Source: Phycisphaeraceae bacterium (GTDB lineage: Bacteria; Planctomycetota; Phycisphaerae; Phycisphaerales; UBA1924). From it: a DNA stretch of 58,428 bases. Each line of letters starts with the position of its first letter. Position 1 is the stretch's first letter. Made by a program: the position numbers and the translations under genes. Below, one piece after another: positions 23,714-32,097 of the stretch. Where the stretch lies: positions 1 through 58,428 of the forward strand of contig JAJTHN010000037.1 of the NCBI GenBank assembly GCA_021297895.1, written 5' to 3'. Below the pieces are notes generated by a model. The model ran no database searches and was not told the DNA's origin. It saw only the letters and a program-made list of their open reading frames with translations.

Positions 23714-24018
23714 TGTGGGTCTCAACGATGCATCGGGCAGAGGGGTTGCCCGGAAGCGGGAAACTATACTCAATTGCTGCCAAGCCGGATCCTTTGCACA
23801 GGGCCGAGAATTCCGGGTTGGTGACTTGGCGTGCAGAATCCACCCGTTTAGGGGTGTGCATGGCTATAGTTGTCCTGCCGCTCGGGTGGATCCAGCGCCA
23901 CGGGCGACACGGATGGGCGGCAGCGGAATCATCGGCCTGACGTAGGCCTTTCTTGATCGATCTTGGCGGACCGTTCGATGGGATCGTGGGCGGAGCGGGG
24001 CGGCGGGTGAGCGGGAGT

Positions 24019-25161
24019 ATGGCGATGAACAGTATGCGTGCGTTGATCGGGATTGGGGCGGGAGTCATCACCGGCGCGGCGGGTCTGGCCTCGGCGGCGG
24101 AATTTGCGGGCGTCGCGACCCCGCCGCGGGTCGATCGATGGATGTACCCGTTCAACGAGAACCCCGCGAGCCGAACGACGGCCGGGACGTTTACGACCCT
24201 CGGCAGCGGGTTTACGGGGTTCGATGATCGCGATGCGCAGTGGCTGGTGGGCTTCGCCACCGACGGCTCGGCGGGTCTGGCTGTGCCGATGGGCTACGCG
24301 CCGGAGCAGTATCGGCTCTCGAGCGTGACGGTGCGTGCGCGCCTGCGCGTCGCGGATCCGGTTCAGCGTGTGGCGCTGGACACGACGATCGATGCGCCCG
24401 GGTCGTACCTGGCCGAAGGCGATCCGGGGTATGTCGCGGACGCGGACGCCGGCCGTCCGGTGGAGATGTTCGCGTGCGCGTATCGCGGCAACGCGCCGAT
24501 GTCGCAGGGCGGGCAGGCCTGGAGCCTGGCGAACTATGCCCAGGCGTCGTCATTCGCAACGGTCGCGGCGGTGGTGCCGCCGGCGCGGGGGAATCGCGCG
24601 GTGTATCCGACGGACTTTGTCGGTGGGCTGCGTGACGTGAGCAACAACGTCACGGAGGGGCTGTTCGCTCCCACGCCGATGAGCGTCGGGCGCGTGCCGG
24701 GGGTCAGCGACGGCACGCTGCTGGAAGACGACACGACGATGGTGTTCGATCTGAACCTGAACGCGACGGGCGTACGCGAGTATGTGCAGCGGTCGATATC
24801 GAGCGGGCGGCTGAATGTGCTGGTCACCAGTCTGCATCCGGCGTCGGCGTTCGGCGCGGGCGAAGTGACCTATCCGATCTTCGCGACGCGATTCTTCGGC
24901 TCGCGTGCGCCGGAGCTCGAGGTTGTCGGCACGATCTGCGTGGCGGATGTCGCCAATACCGACGGAGATCCTCTGCCGGACGGCGTGGTCGATAATGGCG
25001 ACTTCAACGCGTTCTTCAGCGCGTTCTTCGCCGCCGAGGGCGATCCGGCGCGGCTGGTTGCGGATGTCGGCAACACCGATGGCGAACTGGGTCGCGACGG
25101 GGTTGTCGATAACGGCGACTTCCAGTTGTTCTTCGCGCAGTTCTTCGCGGGCTGTCCGTGA
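24019..25161 (+). CDS. Exported protein with two C-terminal 39-residue dockerin-like repeats
   Basis: 380 residues. A signal peptide (MRALIGIGAGVITGAAGLASAAE) is followed by a beta-rich domain of unknown function (about 25-300). Two tandem 39-residue repeats follow, each with Ca-loop-like acidic residues: DVANTDGDPLPDGVVDNGDF then FFSAFFA, and DVGNTDGELGRDGVVDNGDF then FFAQFFAGCP at the very C-terminus. I recall a planctomycete family called GC-type dockerin, which this matches (Gly-Cys near the end). The terminal Cys suggests anchoring. Start 24019 has GGGAG upstream; the in-frame TTG at 23953 is rejected. The 3' end is 7 bases from the convergent asd stop. Confidence 0.8.
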   Translation: MAMNSMRALIGIGAGVITGAAGLASAAEFAGVATPPRVDRWMYPFNENPASRTTAGTFTTLGSGFTGFDDRDAQWLVGFATDGSAGLAVPMGYAPEQYRLSSVTVRARLRVADPVQRVALDTTIDAPGSYLAEGDPGYVADADAGRPVEMFACAYRGNAPMSQGGQAWSLANYAQASSFATVAAVVPPARGNRAVYPTDFVGGLRDVSNNVTEGLFAPTPMSVGRVPGVSDGTLLEDDTTMVFDLNLNATGVREYVQRSISSGRLNVLVTSLHPASAFGAGEVTYPIFATRFFGSRAPELEVVGTICVADVANTDGDPLPDGVVDNGDFNAFFSAFFAAEGDPARLVADVGNTDGELGRDGVVDNGDFQLFFAQFFAGCP

Positions 25162-25168
25162 GCGGGGG

Positions 25169-26314
25169 TCAGCGCAAGGCCAGTTCGGCGAGTTGCACGG
25201 CGTTTTGTGCCGCGCCCTTGCGGAGTTGATCGCCGGCGATGAACAGATCGAAGCCGCGGGTGGGTGTTGTGTCGGCGTGGGCCGGGTCGGTGTCGGCCGG
25301 GAGTTGGCTCGGGTCGGCGCGGAGCCGACCGACGAGCACGTCGTCTCCGCCGGAGGCCTTGAGCGGTGTCGGGTGCAGGTTCGCGGCGCGATCATCGATG
25401 ATGCGCACGCCGGGGGCGCTGGAGAGCAGTTCGCGGAGTTTCGCGACGGTCGTCGGCGTGCGGAGCGTGAGGTTGACGCTCTCGCAGTGGGCGCGGAGAA
25501 CGGGGACGCGGACGCAGGTCGCGGAGATGCGGACGCTTGCGTCGCCCCAAATCTTGTGCGTCTCGAGGATCATCTTGGACTCTTCAACGTTCAGGCCCGT
25601 GCGCGGGTCGATCTGCGAGTTGTGGCTGAAGAGATTGAACGCGTAGGGCTCGTGGAAGATCTTCGGCTGCGCGGGCTTACCCGCGAGCACATCGCGCGTC
25701 TGGTTCTCGAGTTCGGCCATCGCCTGTGCGCCCGCGCCGCTGGCGGCCTGGTACGTGCTGACGACCGCACGCTCGATGCCCAGCGCTCGGTGGATGGGCG
25801 TGACCGCGACGAGGAAAATGATCGTCGAGCAGTTCGGATTGGCGATGATCGCGCCGCGCGACGGGCCGACGGGCGGCATCGCGGCGGGATTGACCTCCGG
25901 AACGACCAGCGCGACGCCCGGGTCCATGCGGAACGCGGAGGAGTTATCGATGACGACCACGCCGTCGGCCGTGGCACGGGGGGCGTACTGCTTGCTGATC
26001 GATGAACCGGCGCTCAGGAGGGCGATGTCGACGCGCGGGCCGTTGCCCGAGGCGTGATGCCACGTGTCGCCGAGGGCTTCGACGGTGATCGGCGCGCCGT
26101 TGAAGGACTGCACACTGCCGGCCGATCGCGGCGAGGCGAAGAGCCGTAGTGCGCCGACGGGGAAGCGGCGCTGCTCGAGCACGCTGATCATCTCCACGCC
26201 CACGGCGCCGGTGGAGCCCACGATCGCGACGCACGGACGGAAGCCCGGGGCGAACCGCGGGGACGATGAGCCTGAAGGACGGTCGGCGGGCTGCGATGGT
26301 TGCGGAGCGGTCAT
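25169..26314 (-). CDS. asd: Aspartate-semialdehyde dehydrogenase
   Basis: 381 residues. It reduces aspartyl phosphate with NADPH toward lysine/diaminopimelate, threonine and methionine. Seen: NADP-binding VAIVGSTGAVGVEM (29-42), SAGSSISKQYAP, VVIDNSSAFRM, VVPEVNP and the active-site cysteine Cys162 in IIANPNCSTI. SYQAASGAGAQAM and the catalytic-histidine region RVPVLRAHCES follow. Start MTAPQPSQ at 26314. TACCCT ends 8 bases upstream with no Shine-Dalgarno. Upstream frame to 26476 is Pro/His-rich shadow overlapping the divergent DCC gene. Confidence 0.96.
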   Translation of the reverse strand: MTAPQPSQPADRPSGSSSPRFAPGFRPCVAIVGSTGAVGVEMISVLEQRRFPVGALRLFASPRSAGSVQSFNGAPITVEALGDTWHHASGNGPRVDIALLSAGSSISKQYAPRATADGVVVIDNSSAFRMDPGVALVVPEVNPAAMPPVGPSRGAIIANPNCSTIIFLVAVTPIHRALGIERAVVSTYQAASGAGAQAMAELENQTRDVLAGKPAQPKIFHEPYAFNLFSHNSQIDPRTGLNVEESKMILETHKIWGDASVRISATCVRVPVLRAHCESVNLTLRTPTTVAKLRELLSSAPGVRIIDDRAANLHPTPLKASGGDDVLVGRLRADPSQLPADTDPAHADTTPTRGFDLFIAGDQLRKGAAQNAVQLAELALR

Positions 26315-26322
26315 GGTCGCAG

Positions 26323-26328
26323 AGGGTA
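26323..26328 (-). promoter_or_regulatory. Putative -10 element of asd (leaderless type)
   Basis: Minus-strand TACCCT, 8 bases (ctgcgacc) before the asd ATG at 26314; no ribosome binding site between. Confidence 0.5.
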
Positions 26329-26446
26329 GATCGTGAGGGGGTGCTCGTGCGGCGCGCTGGTGGTCCGAGAATGGAGCGCCGCGGCCATGGTGCGGAGATT
26401 CAGGGGGGCCTGAGTGTTCCGGGCGGTGGCGTGTCGGCAGTGGGGG

Positions 26447-26452
26447 TATCGT
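26447..26452 (+). promoter_or_regulatory. Putative -10 element of the DCC gene (leaderless type)
   Basis: TATCGT, six bases before the GTG at 26459; fixes the start at 26459 rather than the GTG at 26414. Confidence 0.5.
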
Positions 26453-26458
26453 CTGGGT

Positions 26459-26893
26459 GTGAGCGAGCAGCGCCATGCCCGGGAGACCATTCTGTTCTTC
26501 GATGGTGCGTGCGGATTTTGCCAGCGCAGCGTGCGATTCGTGCTGGCCAATGAGTCGCGTACGCGTCGCGAGGCAGGCGATCGGCTGCTCTTTGCGCCGC
26601 TCGGCGGTGAGACTTGCGGGCGGGTGCTGGGCGGCTTGCCGATGCCCGAGGGGGTGATCCTGGTCCGCGGCGGGCGCGTGCTGACGCGAAGCGACGCCGC
26701 GGGGGAGGTGCTGCGGCTCATGGGTGGGGTGTGGTCGCTGGTCGGGGCGGTCGTGCTCGCGGTCCCGCGGGGGCTGCGCGAGTGGGCGTATGGCCTTATC
26801 GCGTCGCGGCGGCGAGGCTTGATGCGGCCGATGGCTGGCGGCGTCGCGTGCGCGGTGCCCGATGCATCGCAGCGAGCGCGATTGCTGGCGTGA
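26459..26893 (+). CDS. DCC-family thiol-disulphide oxidoreductase-like protein (DUF393)
   Basis: 144 residues. The hallmark FFDGACGFCQRSVRFVL places a CxxC at Cys18/Cys21 after Asp-Gly, as in the DCC family, a thioredoxin-like fold of uncertain redox role. A mid segment (PLGGETCGRVLGGLP, ILVRGGRVLTRSDAAGEVLR) matches the family, and a hydrophobic helix (LVGAVVLAVPRGL) precedes a basic C-terminus that is often membrane-associated. GTG start at 26459 with TATCGT six bases upstream and no Shine-Dalgarno. Divergent from asd. Confidence 0.85.
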   Translation: MSEQRHARETILFFDGACGFCQRSVRFVLANESRTRREAGDRLLFAPLGGETCGRVLGGLPMPEGVILVRGGRVLTRSDAAGEVLRLMGGVWSLVGAVVLAVPRGLREWAYGLIASRRRGLMRPMAGGVACAVPDASQRARLLA

Positions 26894-26972
26894 TCGTGGG
26901 GCCGGGCGACGTGCGTGCGTTCATCCGCGCGGCAAGCGCGCGTGGATTTGGGCGTTGCCCGCACCAATGAAG

Positions 26973-27001
26973 AAGGCCCCGGGCGGTGTGCCCGGGGCCT
27001 T
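26973..27001. terminator. Hairpin terminator between convergent genes
   Basis: A perfect 12-bp GC-rich stem (26973-26984 with 26990-27001, loop ggtgt). On the minus strand it is followed by CTTCATTGG and on the + strand by ggtgagatttgg, so T tracts are weak. It is positioned to stop both the DCC gene and the large minus-strand gene. Confidence 0.7.
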
Positions 27002-27059
27002 GGTGAGATTTGGTCAGATGCTGAAGATGTGCGTCGAATCTCGGGGCAAAGCCCGGAGA

Positions 27060-30000
27060 TTACGGGCAGCCAGCGAAGAAGGCGGCGAAGAAGAGGGTGA
27101 AGTCACCGTTGTCGACCGTGCCGTCCGCACCCGGATCGCTGTCGGTGTTGGCGATGTCGGCGATGAGGTTGAGCGGGTTGCTGATGTCGGCGAAGAAGGC
27201 GGAGAAGAAGAGGGTGAAGTCACCGTTGTCGATGGTCAGGTCCGGACCCGGATCGCCGTCGGTGTTGGCGATGTCGGCGGGGGAGCACTGCGTGGGGGGC
27301 AGGGCCGCGGAGATAATGGCGATGTCGGCGGCGTCGACGAACTTGTCGCCGTTCATGTCGCCGCGGGCCCAGCCGCCGGCGGTGTTGAGGTTGGCGTTGG
27401 CCAGGTCAAGGTCGGCCTGGGTGACGGAGCCGTCGAGGTTCACATCGCCGATCTGGGTGCCGAGGATGGTGACGACCAGCTCGTTGATGTCGGCCTGATC
27501 GATGATGAGGTCACCGGTCATGTCGGCGGAGAGGTCGGTGTGGACGGCCTCGGCGAGGTTGGTGCCCCAGTTGGCGGCGTTGCCGGTGATGAACCAGTTG
27601 CTGGCGGAGACGTTGAAGGGCTTGACGAACTGGGAGAAGACGTAGTCGATGTCGGCGGCGTTGATCGTGCCGTCAGCGCCGATCGGCGTGAAGCCGCGGG
27701 TCGTGGGGGCGGTGCTGCCGGGGGTCAGGCCCGGAGCGGCCACATCGCCACGAGCGTCGCCGGCGGCGTAGGCCTTGGGCGTGGCCAGGGCGGTGTTGAA
27801 GAAGTTGTTGTCGCCCGCGGGGTTGCTGCCGCCGGTGAAGAACGAGGCCAGGGTGGACGAGTTGCTGAGGGTCTGCCACTCGGAGTCGACGCGGATGAAG
27901 GCCGTCTTGCGGCTGAGGCTGCCGCCGGAGGCCGGGAGGGCCAGACCGTCGGCGAAGTAGCGGACGTCGGTGAAGTCGGCGGCGAAGGAGGCGGACGGAA
28001 CGGTGGGGTTGCTCCAACGGCGGCCGAAGTTGCCGTCGCCGTCGAAGTCACCGAGGATCTCGATGATGGCGTCGGCGCCGGGCGCGCCGGCGATGCCGCC
28101 GGAGGACTGGTCGGCACCGGTGCCCGAGGGGGCGTTCCAAGCGGGGCCGCCGTTGCGCTGGATCCAGGCGCGGAGCATGTCGGCGGTGTCATTGATGTTG
28201 CGGAGGCCGTTACCGTCGAAGTCGCCGGCGATCTTGTTGCGCAGCGGCAGGGTATCGGTGGCGCCGATGGTGGTGCCGCCCTGCGTGCGGAAGGTCTCGC
28301 CGTTGGTGGTCGCGCCGGTGGTCAGGTCGGAGTAGGTGGCCGGGGGCGTGAGAGCAGCGCGGAGCGGAGCCCGACCGACGCCGGCGAGGTTGAAGGAGAG
28401 GTAGGCGGGGTTGGCGATGACGTTGTTGGCGAGCGTGTAGTTCTGCAGCGGGATGTTCGTGGTGTTGGCGACGAGCTGCGTCGGGTTGTTGAGGTTCTGG
28501 AGGAAGGAGAGGGCCGGGAAGAGGATGAAGGTGCGGGCCGCGAGCTCACCGGGCATGAAGAGGTCGTCGGCGGTGCCGGGGACGCGGATGAAGTCGGCGA
28601 CGGAGCGGGCGACGTTGTTCACCCACGCGGCGGCCTGGTTGTTGCGCATGCCGGGGTTGGTGTTCACGGGCTCGCTGGCTGGCGGGGTCGGGTCCTTGAA
28701 GAGGGTGTACTGCGGATCCAGCGGGTCGGTGATGTTGGCCGGGCGGACCGGACGGGTGTCGCGGTTCCAGTTGTAGCGGGGCCAGCCGGTGCCGCCAGCG
28801 GTGCCCGAGCCACCGAGGCTCTCGGGAGCGCGGCGGGGATCACCGATCGTGGCGAGGACGGCGGGGCCGCCGATGATGTAGCCGTTGGCGTTGTTGTTCA
28901 GGACGAACGAGATGTGCGGACGACGGAACTGGGTGCCGCCGATGTGGTCGTTCTGAACCGCGAGGATGTCGGCGCGGTTGGGGGCGAGCCAGCCACCCTG
29001 GACGCCGCGCTCGGCACCGACGTAGCCGACACCCAGACGGTGGTTGAGGACGGTGGTCTCGACGGTGATGTTGGAGCCCTTGTTCGAGGGCAGGAAGTTG
29101 ACGCCGAGGCGGTCGAACACGTCGACGTTCGCGTTCAACTGGCCGATGTTCTCGCCGACGCCCCACGAGGGATCCTGGCCGATGGAGTTCTGCCAGCCGT
29201 TCCGGGTGCCCGAGCCGACGTCGCGGGTGACGAACATGAGGTTCTCACCGTTGGGCAGACGACCCGTGCCGTAGCCGTACTGAAGCTCGGTGACCTTGAT
29301 CTGGGTGCGGCCGACGCCGAAGTTCGTCATGGCGCAGATGGGCGCGAAGGCGAAGGCGGTGTCGAAGATGGTGCCGGAGTTCGCGGCGCCGGGGTTGGCG
29401 GGGTTGAAGAAGTTGTAGGGGACGTTGGCCTCGCCCTCGACCAGATAGGGATTGACGGCATCGTTGAGCGGGGGGAGACGGTTGGACAGGTTGCCGCCCT
29501 GCGAGGTGCTGTTCGGCGGATTGACGGCCTGGCCCTGGCGATTCGTCGAGACGCGCGGGTTGTTGCCGTAGCCGGGAGCCGCGGGCAGGAGGGTCCAGTT
29601 GCCGGAGTTGCTCTCATCGCGAACGGCCCAGAAGGTGGGGACGTCCAGCGGCGAGATGTCGATGCGGATGCCGTCGTTGTTGACGTCACCGGGGCGTGCC
29701 AGGGCCAGCGTGGTGGTGTTCGCACGGGCGGGCATGGCGCCGGGGTTGGCGGTCAGGCCGGGGCCGGTGATGGCGGAGGAGTTGACGTAGCGGATGGTGT
29801 TGTACCAGGAACCGGCAACGCCGCTGATGCGCAGACCGGTCAGCGTGGTGGCGGTCGAGTCATTGCGCACAAAGCGGCGGCCCCAGCGGAGGAGTTCACC
29901 GAAGCCGTTCACGGAGCCGACGTTGCGGTAGGTCACGCCCCAGCGGCCGGTGGGGCCGGAGGTGATGCTGGCGGGAGCGAGCTGATCGATGATCGGGAAA

Positions 30001-30206
30001 CCGAACGAGTCGACGGAGCCCAGAGCGCCGGCCACGTTGTCGCCATCGACGTCGATGTAGTCGTTGGTCGAGCCGGGGGCGCGCAGGAAGTTCTCGAGCA
30101 GGGTGGCGCCCGAGACGTTGATGCTGGTGGTCTGGGCCAGGGCGACGGGGGCGATGGAGCCCGCGAGGCCGCACGCGATGAAACGGGCGAGAGAGCGACG
30201 GTTCAT
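27060..30206 (-). CDS. Large secreted phosphate-binding-protein-like protein with multiple dockerin-like repeats
   Basis: 1048 residues from the ATG at 30206 (GGAGA upstream), with a signal peptide (RFIACGLAGSIAPVALAQ). The N-terminal part resembles PstS-type substrate-binding proteins: INVSGATLLENFLRAPGS near the start and LMFVTRDVGSGTRNGWQ about 300 residues in (the phosphate-loop-like GSGT). Several EF-hand/dockerin-type loops follow (GDFDGNGLRNINDTADML, GDFDGDGNFG, DMTGDLIIDQADINEL, GDVNLDGSVTQADLDLA, GDMNGDKFVDAADIAII). Two 39-residue repeats (DIANTDGDPGPD..., DIANTDSDPGADG...) close the protein with FFAGCP. No transporter genes are adjacent, so a cell-surface or extracellular role is more likely than uptake. 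Binding of phosphate is unproven. Confidence 0.8.
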   Translation of the reverse strand: MNRRSLARFIACGLAGSIAPVALAQTTSINVSGATLLENFLRAPGSTNDYIDVDGDNVAGALGSVDSFGFPIIDQLAPASITSGPTGRWGVTYRNVGSVNGFGELLRWGRRFVRNDSTATTLTGLRISGVAGSWYNTIRYVNSSAITGPGLTANPGAMPARANTTTLALARPGDVNNDGIRIDISPLDVPTFWAVRDESNSGNWTLLPAAPGYGNNPRVSTNRQGQAVNPPNSTSQGGNLSNRLPPLNDAVNPYLVEGEANVPYNFFNPANPGAANSGTIFDTAFAFAPICAMTNFGVGRTQIKVTELQYGYGTGRLPNGENLMFVTRDVGSGTRNGWQNSIGQDPSWGVGENIGQLNANVDVFDRLGVNFLPSNKGSNITVETTVLNHRLGVGYVGAERGVQGGWLAPNRADILAVQNDHIGGTQFRRPHISFVLNNNANGYIIGGPAVLATIGDPRRAPESLGGSGTAGGTGWPRYNWNRDTRPVRPANITDPLDPQYTLFKDPTPPASEPVNTNPGMRNNQAAAWVNNVARSVADFIRVPGTADDLFMPGELAARTFILFPALSFLQNLNNPTQLVANTTNIPLQNYTLANNVIANPAYLSFNLAGVGRAPLRAALTPPATYSDLTTGATTNGETFRTQGGTTIGATDTLPLRNKIAGDFDGNGLRNINDTADMLRAWIQRNGGPAWNAPSGTGADQSSGGIAGAPGADAIIEILGDFDGDGNFGRRWSNPTVPSASFAADFTDVRYFADGLALPASGGSLSRKTAFIRVDSEWQTLSNSSTLASFFTGGSNPAGDNNFFNTALATPKAYAAGDARGDVAAPGLTPGSTAPTTRGFTPIGADGTINAADIDYVFSQFVKPFNVSASNWFITGNAANWGTNLAEAVHTDLSADMTGDLIIDQADINELVVTILGTQIGDVNLDGSVTQADLDLANANLNTAGGWARGDMNGDKFVDAADIAIISAALPPTQCSPADIANTDGDPGPDLTIDNGDFTLFFSAFFADISNPLNLIADIANTDSDPGADGTVDNGDFTLFFAAFFAGCP
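27073..27280. repeat. 117-bp period direct repeat encoding the two C-terminal 39-residue units
   Basis: The 43-base stretch beginning gcgaagaaggcg at 27073 recurs almost identically from 27190, a period of 117 bases (39 codons), and similarity continues through the following 50 bases. It encodes the tandem Ca-loop repeats of the 27060-30206 protein and could recombine. Confidence 0.85.
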
Positions 30207-30333
30207 GAGAATCTCCGACGGGGTAAAGGAACGGACCATGGACGCACGATGAGCCGGCACGAGCCGACGACAAGACGGAGCAGGAGCGGGAAGCGGGCCG
30301 GATAGCCCCAAGGGAGAGGCGTGAGGACGGAGC

Positions 30334-30410
30334 AATATAAGTCCGCTGTTGCAGCCCGCCATCGCAAAAATATCACTTTGACGTGAACTTCAATGTTGCA
30401 AGAATTGCAT
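30334..30410 (-). promoter_or_regulatory. Putative promoter and upstream TTGCA sites of the large secreted protein
   Basis: Minus-strand TATATT (30339-30334) is the best -10 candidate and implies a leader of about 120 bases. This stretch is clearly AT-richer than the surroundings. Upstream, ttgcaag (30396-30402) and ttgcat (30405-30410) repeat with a 9-base period at about -70 to -83 from the predicted transcription start, where an activator could bind. The rest of the 30207-30576 gap holds the leader and one hairpin. Confidence 0.35.
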
Positions 30411-30441
30411 GAAGATCGCATCCAAGCCCGCGCGTTATGCG

Positions 30442-30475
30442 TGCAACCCGGACGGGTGAAGTCGTCCGGGTTGCA
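30442..30475 (-). terminator. Hairpin downstream of the 30577-31653 gene
   Basis: A perfect 13-bp stem (tgcaacccggacg at 30442-30454 with its reverse complement at 30463-30475, 8-base loop), 100 bases past the prepilin-like gene stop. No T tract on the minus side, so termination is likely but not classical. Confidence 0.55.
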
Positions 30476-30576
30476 TCAAATTGCCTGAGGCTGCTTGGGC
30501 AAGGGGAGGCACGTCCGTCAGGGCGTGTCTCCCGCGGTTCGTTCGCGGCGGCGGGACGCTGCTGCCGCGTTGAGGT

Positions 30577-31653
30577 TCAGTTGATGACCTGCGTGGGATT
30601 GACCAGGTTGGGTCCGGTCACGCCGAAGTAGCGCTCGCCCCACATGCGTTTCTCGATGGTCTCGACGACATTCAGGCGGCTGACGGAGCCATCGAGGAAG
30701 ACGAAGTTGGCGGTGCCGCCGAAGGTGCCCGAACCACCGGGGTGATGGCGGCCGACCGCGTTGAGCTGCGACTGATTGCTCGAGATCATGGACTCGCCGA
30801 TCTCATCAGCGGCAGCGATGCGCGACGTTGCGGGATAGGCGTAACGCGGAATGGCCGGGTTGCCGGTGACGCTCTCGTTGTAGGGATCCGAGCCGCTGGA
30901 GAAGCCCAGAAACGGAACGATCGAGCGGTGGCTCTTGATGGTGTTGTCCTCGCCGCCGGCGACGAGCGAGCGCCAGTTGTTGAAGTAGACCCACTCGGTC
31001 GCGAGGATCGTGCGGCCGCCGCCGGTCGCGGTCTGATCGACTTCCGCGAGACGCACCCAGCGGTTCTTTCGCTCGGGGAGCGAGGGGTCGAACTTGTTGC
31101 GGGGCATGACGGCGTCGTTCGCGGCGTAGGCGATGCGGGGAACCTGAGCGTCGGTCGGCGTCGCCGAACCGGCGGTGCCGCCGAGGTCGTTGACCTGCCC
31201 GCCTTCCCAGTCCAGCGGATTGGAACCGGGATTGGTGCGGGGAGCGCCGCCGCGGGGCAGCGAGGGGCAACGGAACGCATCGTCGCTGATCTGGCTCTGG
31301 CCGGTCTGGAACAGGACATAGGACCAGTGCAGGTAGCCAGCGGGCGAGCCACCGAACTTCTGGTCGCTCAGCCGCCACTGGCCGGGCGTGCTGCCGGGCT
31401 GCTGGTACAGGTACGACGCGGGGAGGACGCGATAGTCGTTCGCGTACGCGAGAACGCCCTGAGCGATCGAGCGGACACCCGCGGAGCACTGCGTGGCGCG
31501 GGCCTCATTCCGGGCCGAGGCCAGTGAGGGCAGGAGAATGCCGACGAGCAGCGCGATGATCGCGATGACGACGAGCAGCTCGATGAGCGTGAATCCCGCG
31601 ATTCGACGGAACTGAGTTGCTGCGCGACTCGATACAGAAGACGTGAGGCACAT
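30577..31653 (-). CDS. Prepilin-like secreted protein with H-x9-DG-type C-terminus
   Basis: 358 residues. After a short basic leader comes the prepilin cleavage/methylation motif GFTLIELLVVIAIIALLVGI (residues about 20-39). The globular domain is rich in Asn, Gly, Ser and aromatic residues. Near the C-terminus, HHPGGSG followed by NFVFLDGSVSRL is the spacing typical of the planctomycete H-x9-DG element. Such proteins are exported by type II-like machinery. ATG at 31653 with GGGAG upstream. Same strand and next to the large secreted protein, but separated by a hairpin and its own promoter-like region. Confidence 0.9.
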   Translation of the reverse strand: MCLTSSVSSRAATQFRRIAGFTLIELLVVIAIIALLVGILLPSLASARNEARATQCSAGVRSIAQGVLAYANDYRVLPASYLYQQPGSTPGQWRLSDQKFGGSPAGYLHWSYVLFQTGQSQISDDAFRCPSLPRGGAPRTNPGSNPLDWEGGQVNDLGGTAGSATPTDAQVPRIAYAANDAVMPRNKFDPSLPERKNRWVRLAEVDQTATGGGRTILATEWVYFNNWRSLVAGGEDNTIKSHRSIVPFLGFSSGSDPYNESVTGNPAIPRYAYPATSRIAAADEIGESMISSNQSQLNAVGRHHPGGSGTFGGTANFVFLDGSVSRLNVVETIEKRMWGERYFGVTGPNLVNPTQVIN

Positions 31654-31740
31654 GATTGATACTCCCGATGCTCGGCCGGTCGGCCTTGCCTTCTGAGGTG
31701 ATGAACCAAGCCGAGAACCCCCCGGCTCGTGAATGGTGTC

Positions 31741-31814
31741 AGATTAGCTCGATGCGATCCCCCGTTCCCTCGCATGATGTAAAGATCATGCAAGCAAACG
31801 ATGAAGACTTGCAT
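31741..31814 (-). promoter_or_regulatory. Putative promoter and TGCAAG inverted repeat upstream of the prepilin-like gene
   Basis: Minus-strand TAATCT (31746-31741) is a -10 candidate. Upstream, atgcaag (31788-31794) and cttgcat (31808-31814) form a 7-bp inverted repeat with a 13-base spacer, at about -55 to -80. Similar TGCAAG/TTGCAT words lie upstream of the 30206 gene. The remaining part of the 31654-32097 gap shows no gene; it also has partial direct repeats (aaggctgtgtg/aaggctgcgtg). Confidence 0.35.
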
Positions 31815-32062
31815 TGTCAAGGCTGTGTGAAGGCTGCGTGAACGCTTCATGAGTGCTTTGCGCGGGCTTCACATTCGGCGACTTGGGTGTTTGGGTCGAG
31901 CGCGGCCTTGGAAGCGGACAAGCTGGTGCACGGCGCGGGTTGGTCTGACGTATGTTGTCGGAACGGGGAGTCGCGTGCTGAGGCCCGTTGCCGACTTTGG
32001 GGGGGCGGCGTTCACGCGCGGCGGGGGGCTCATTGCGCGTTTGGACGGGTGCTGTGCGGGGG

Positions 32063-32091
32063 TTGGGGCACGACGCGCCGCCGGGTACGCT
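32063..32091 (+). promoter_or_regulatory. Putative promoter of the ECF sigma gene (leaderless type)
   Basis: TTGGGG (32063-32068), a 17-base spacer, TACGCT (32086-32091), then exactly six bases (gctgtg) before the ATG at 32098. No Shine-Dalgarno. Confidence 0.55.
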
Positions 32092-32097
32092 GCTGTG

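Noticed and set aside
27073-27280. Direct repeats considered as a CRISPR-like array
   Set aside because: Only two units with a 117-base period in frame, encoding a protein repeat; no spacers.
26862-30305. 1147-codon + strand open frame antisense to the large secreted protein
   Set aside because: It consists of Gly/Val/Asp-rich low-complexity sequence mirroring the Asn/Thr-rich protein on the other strand, which has a signal peptide and recognisable repeats.
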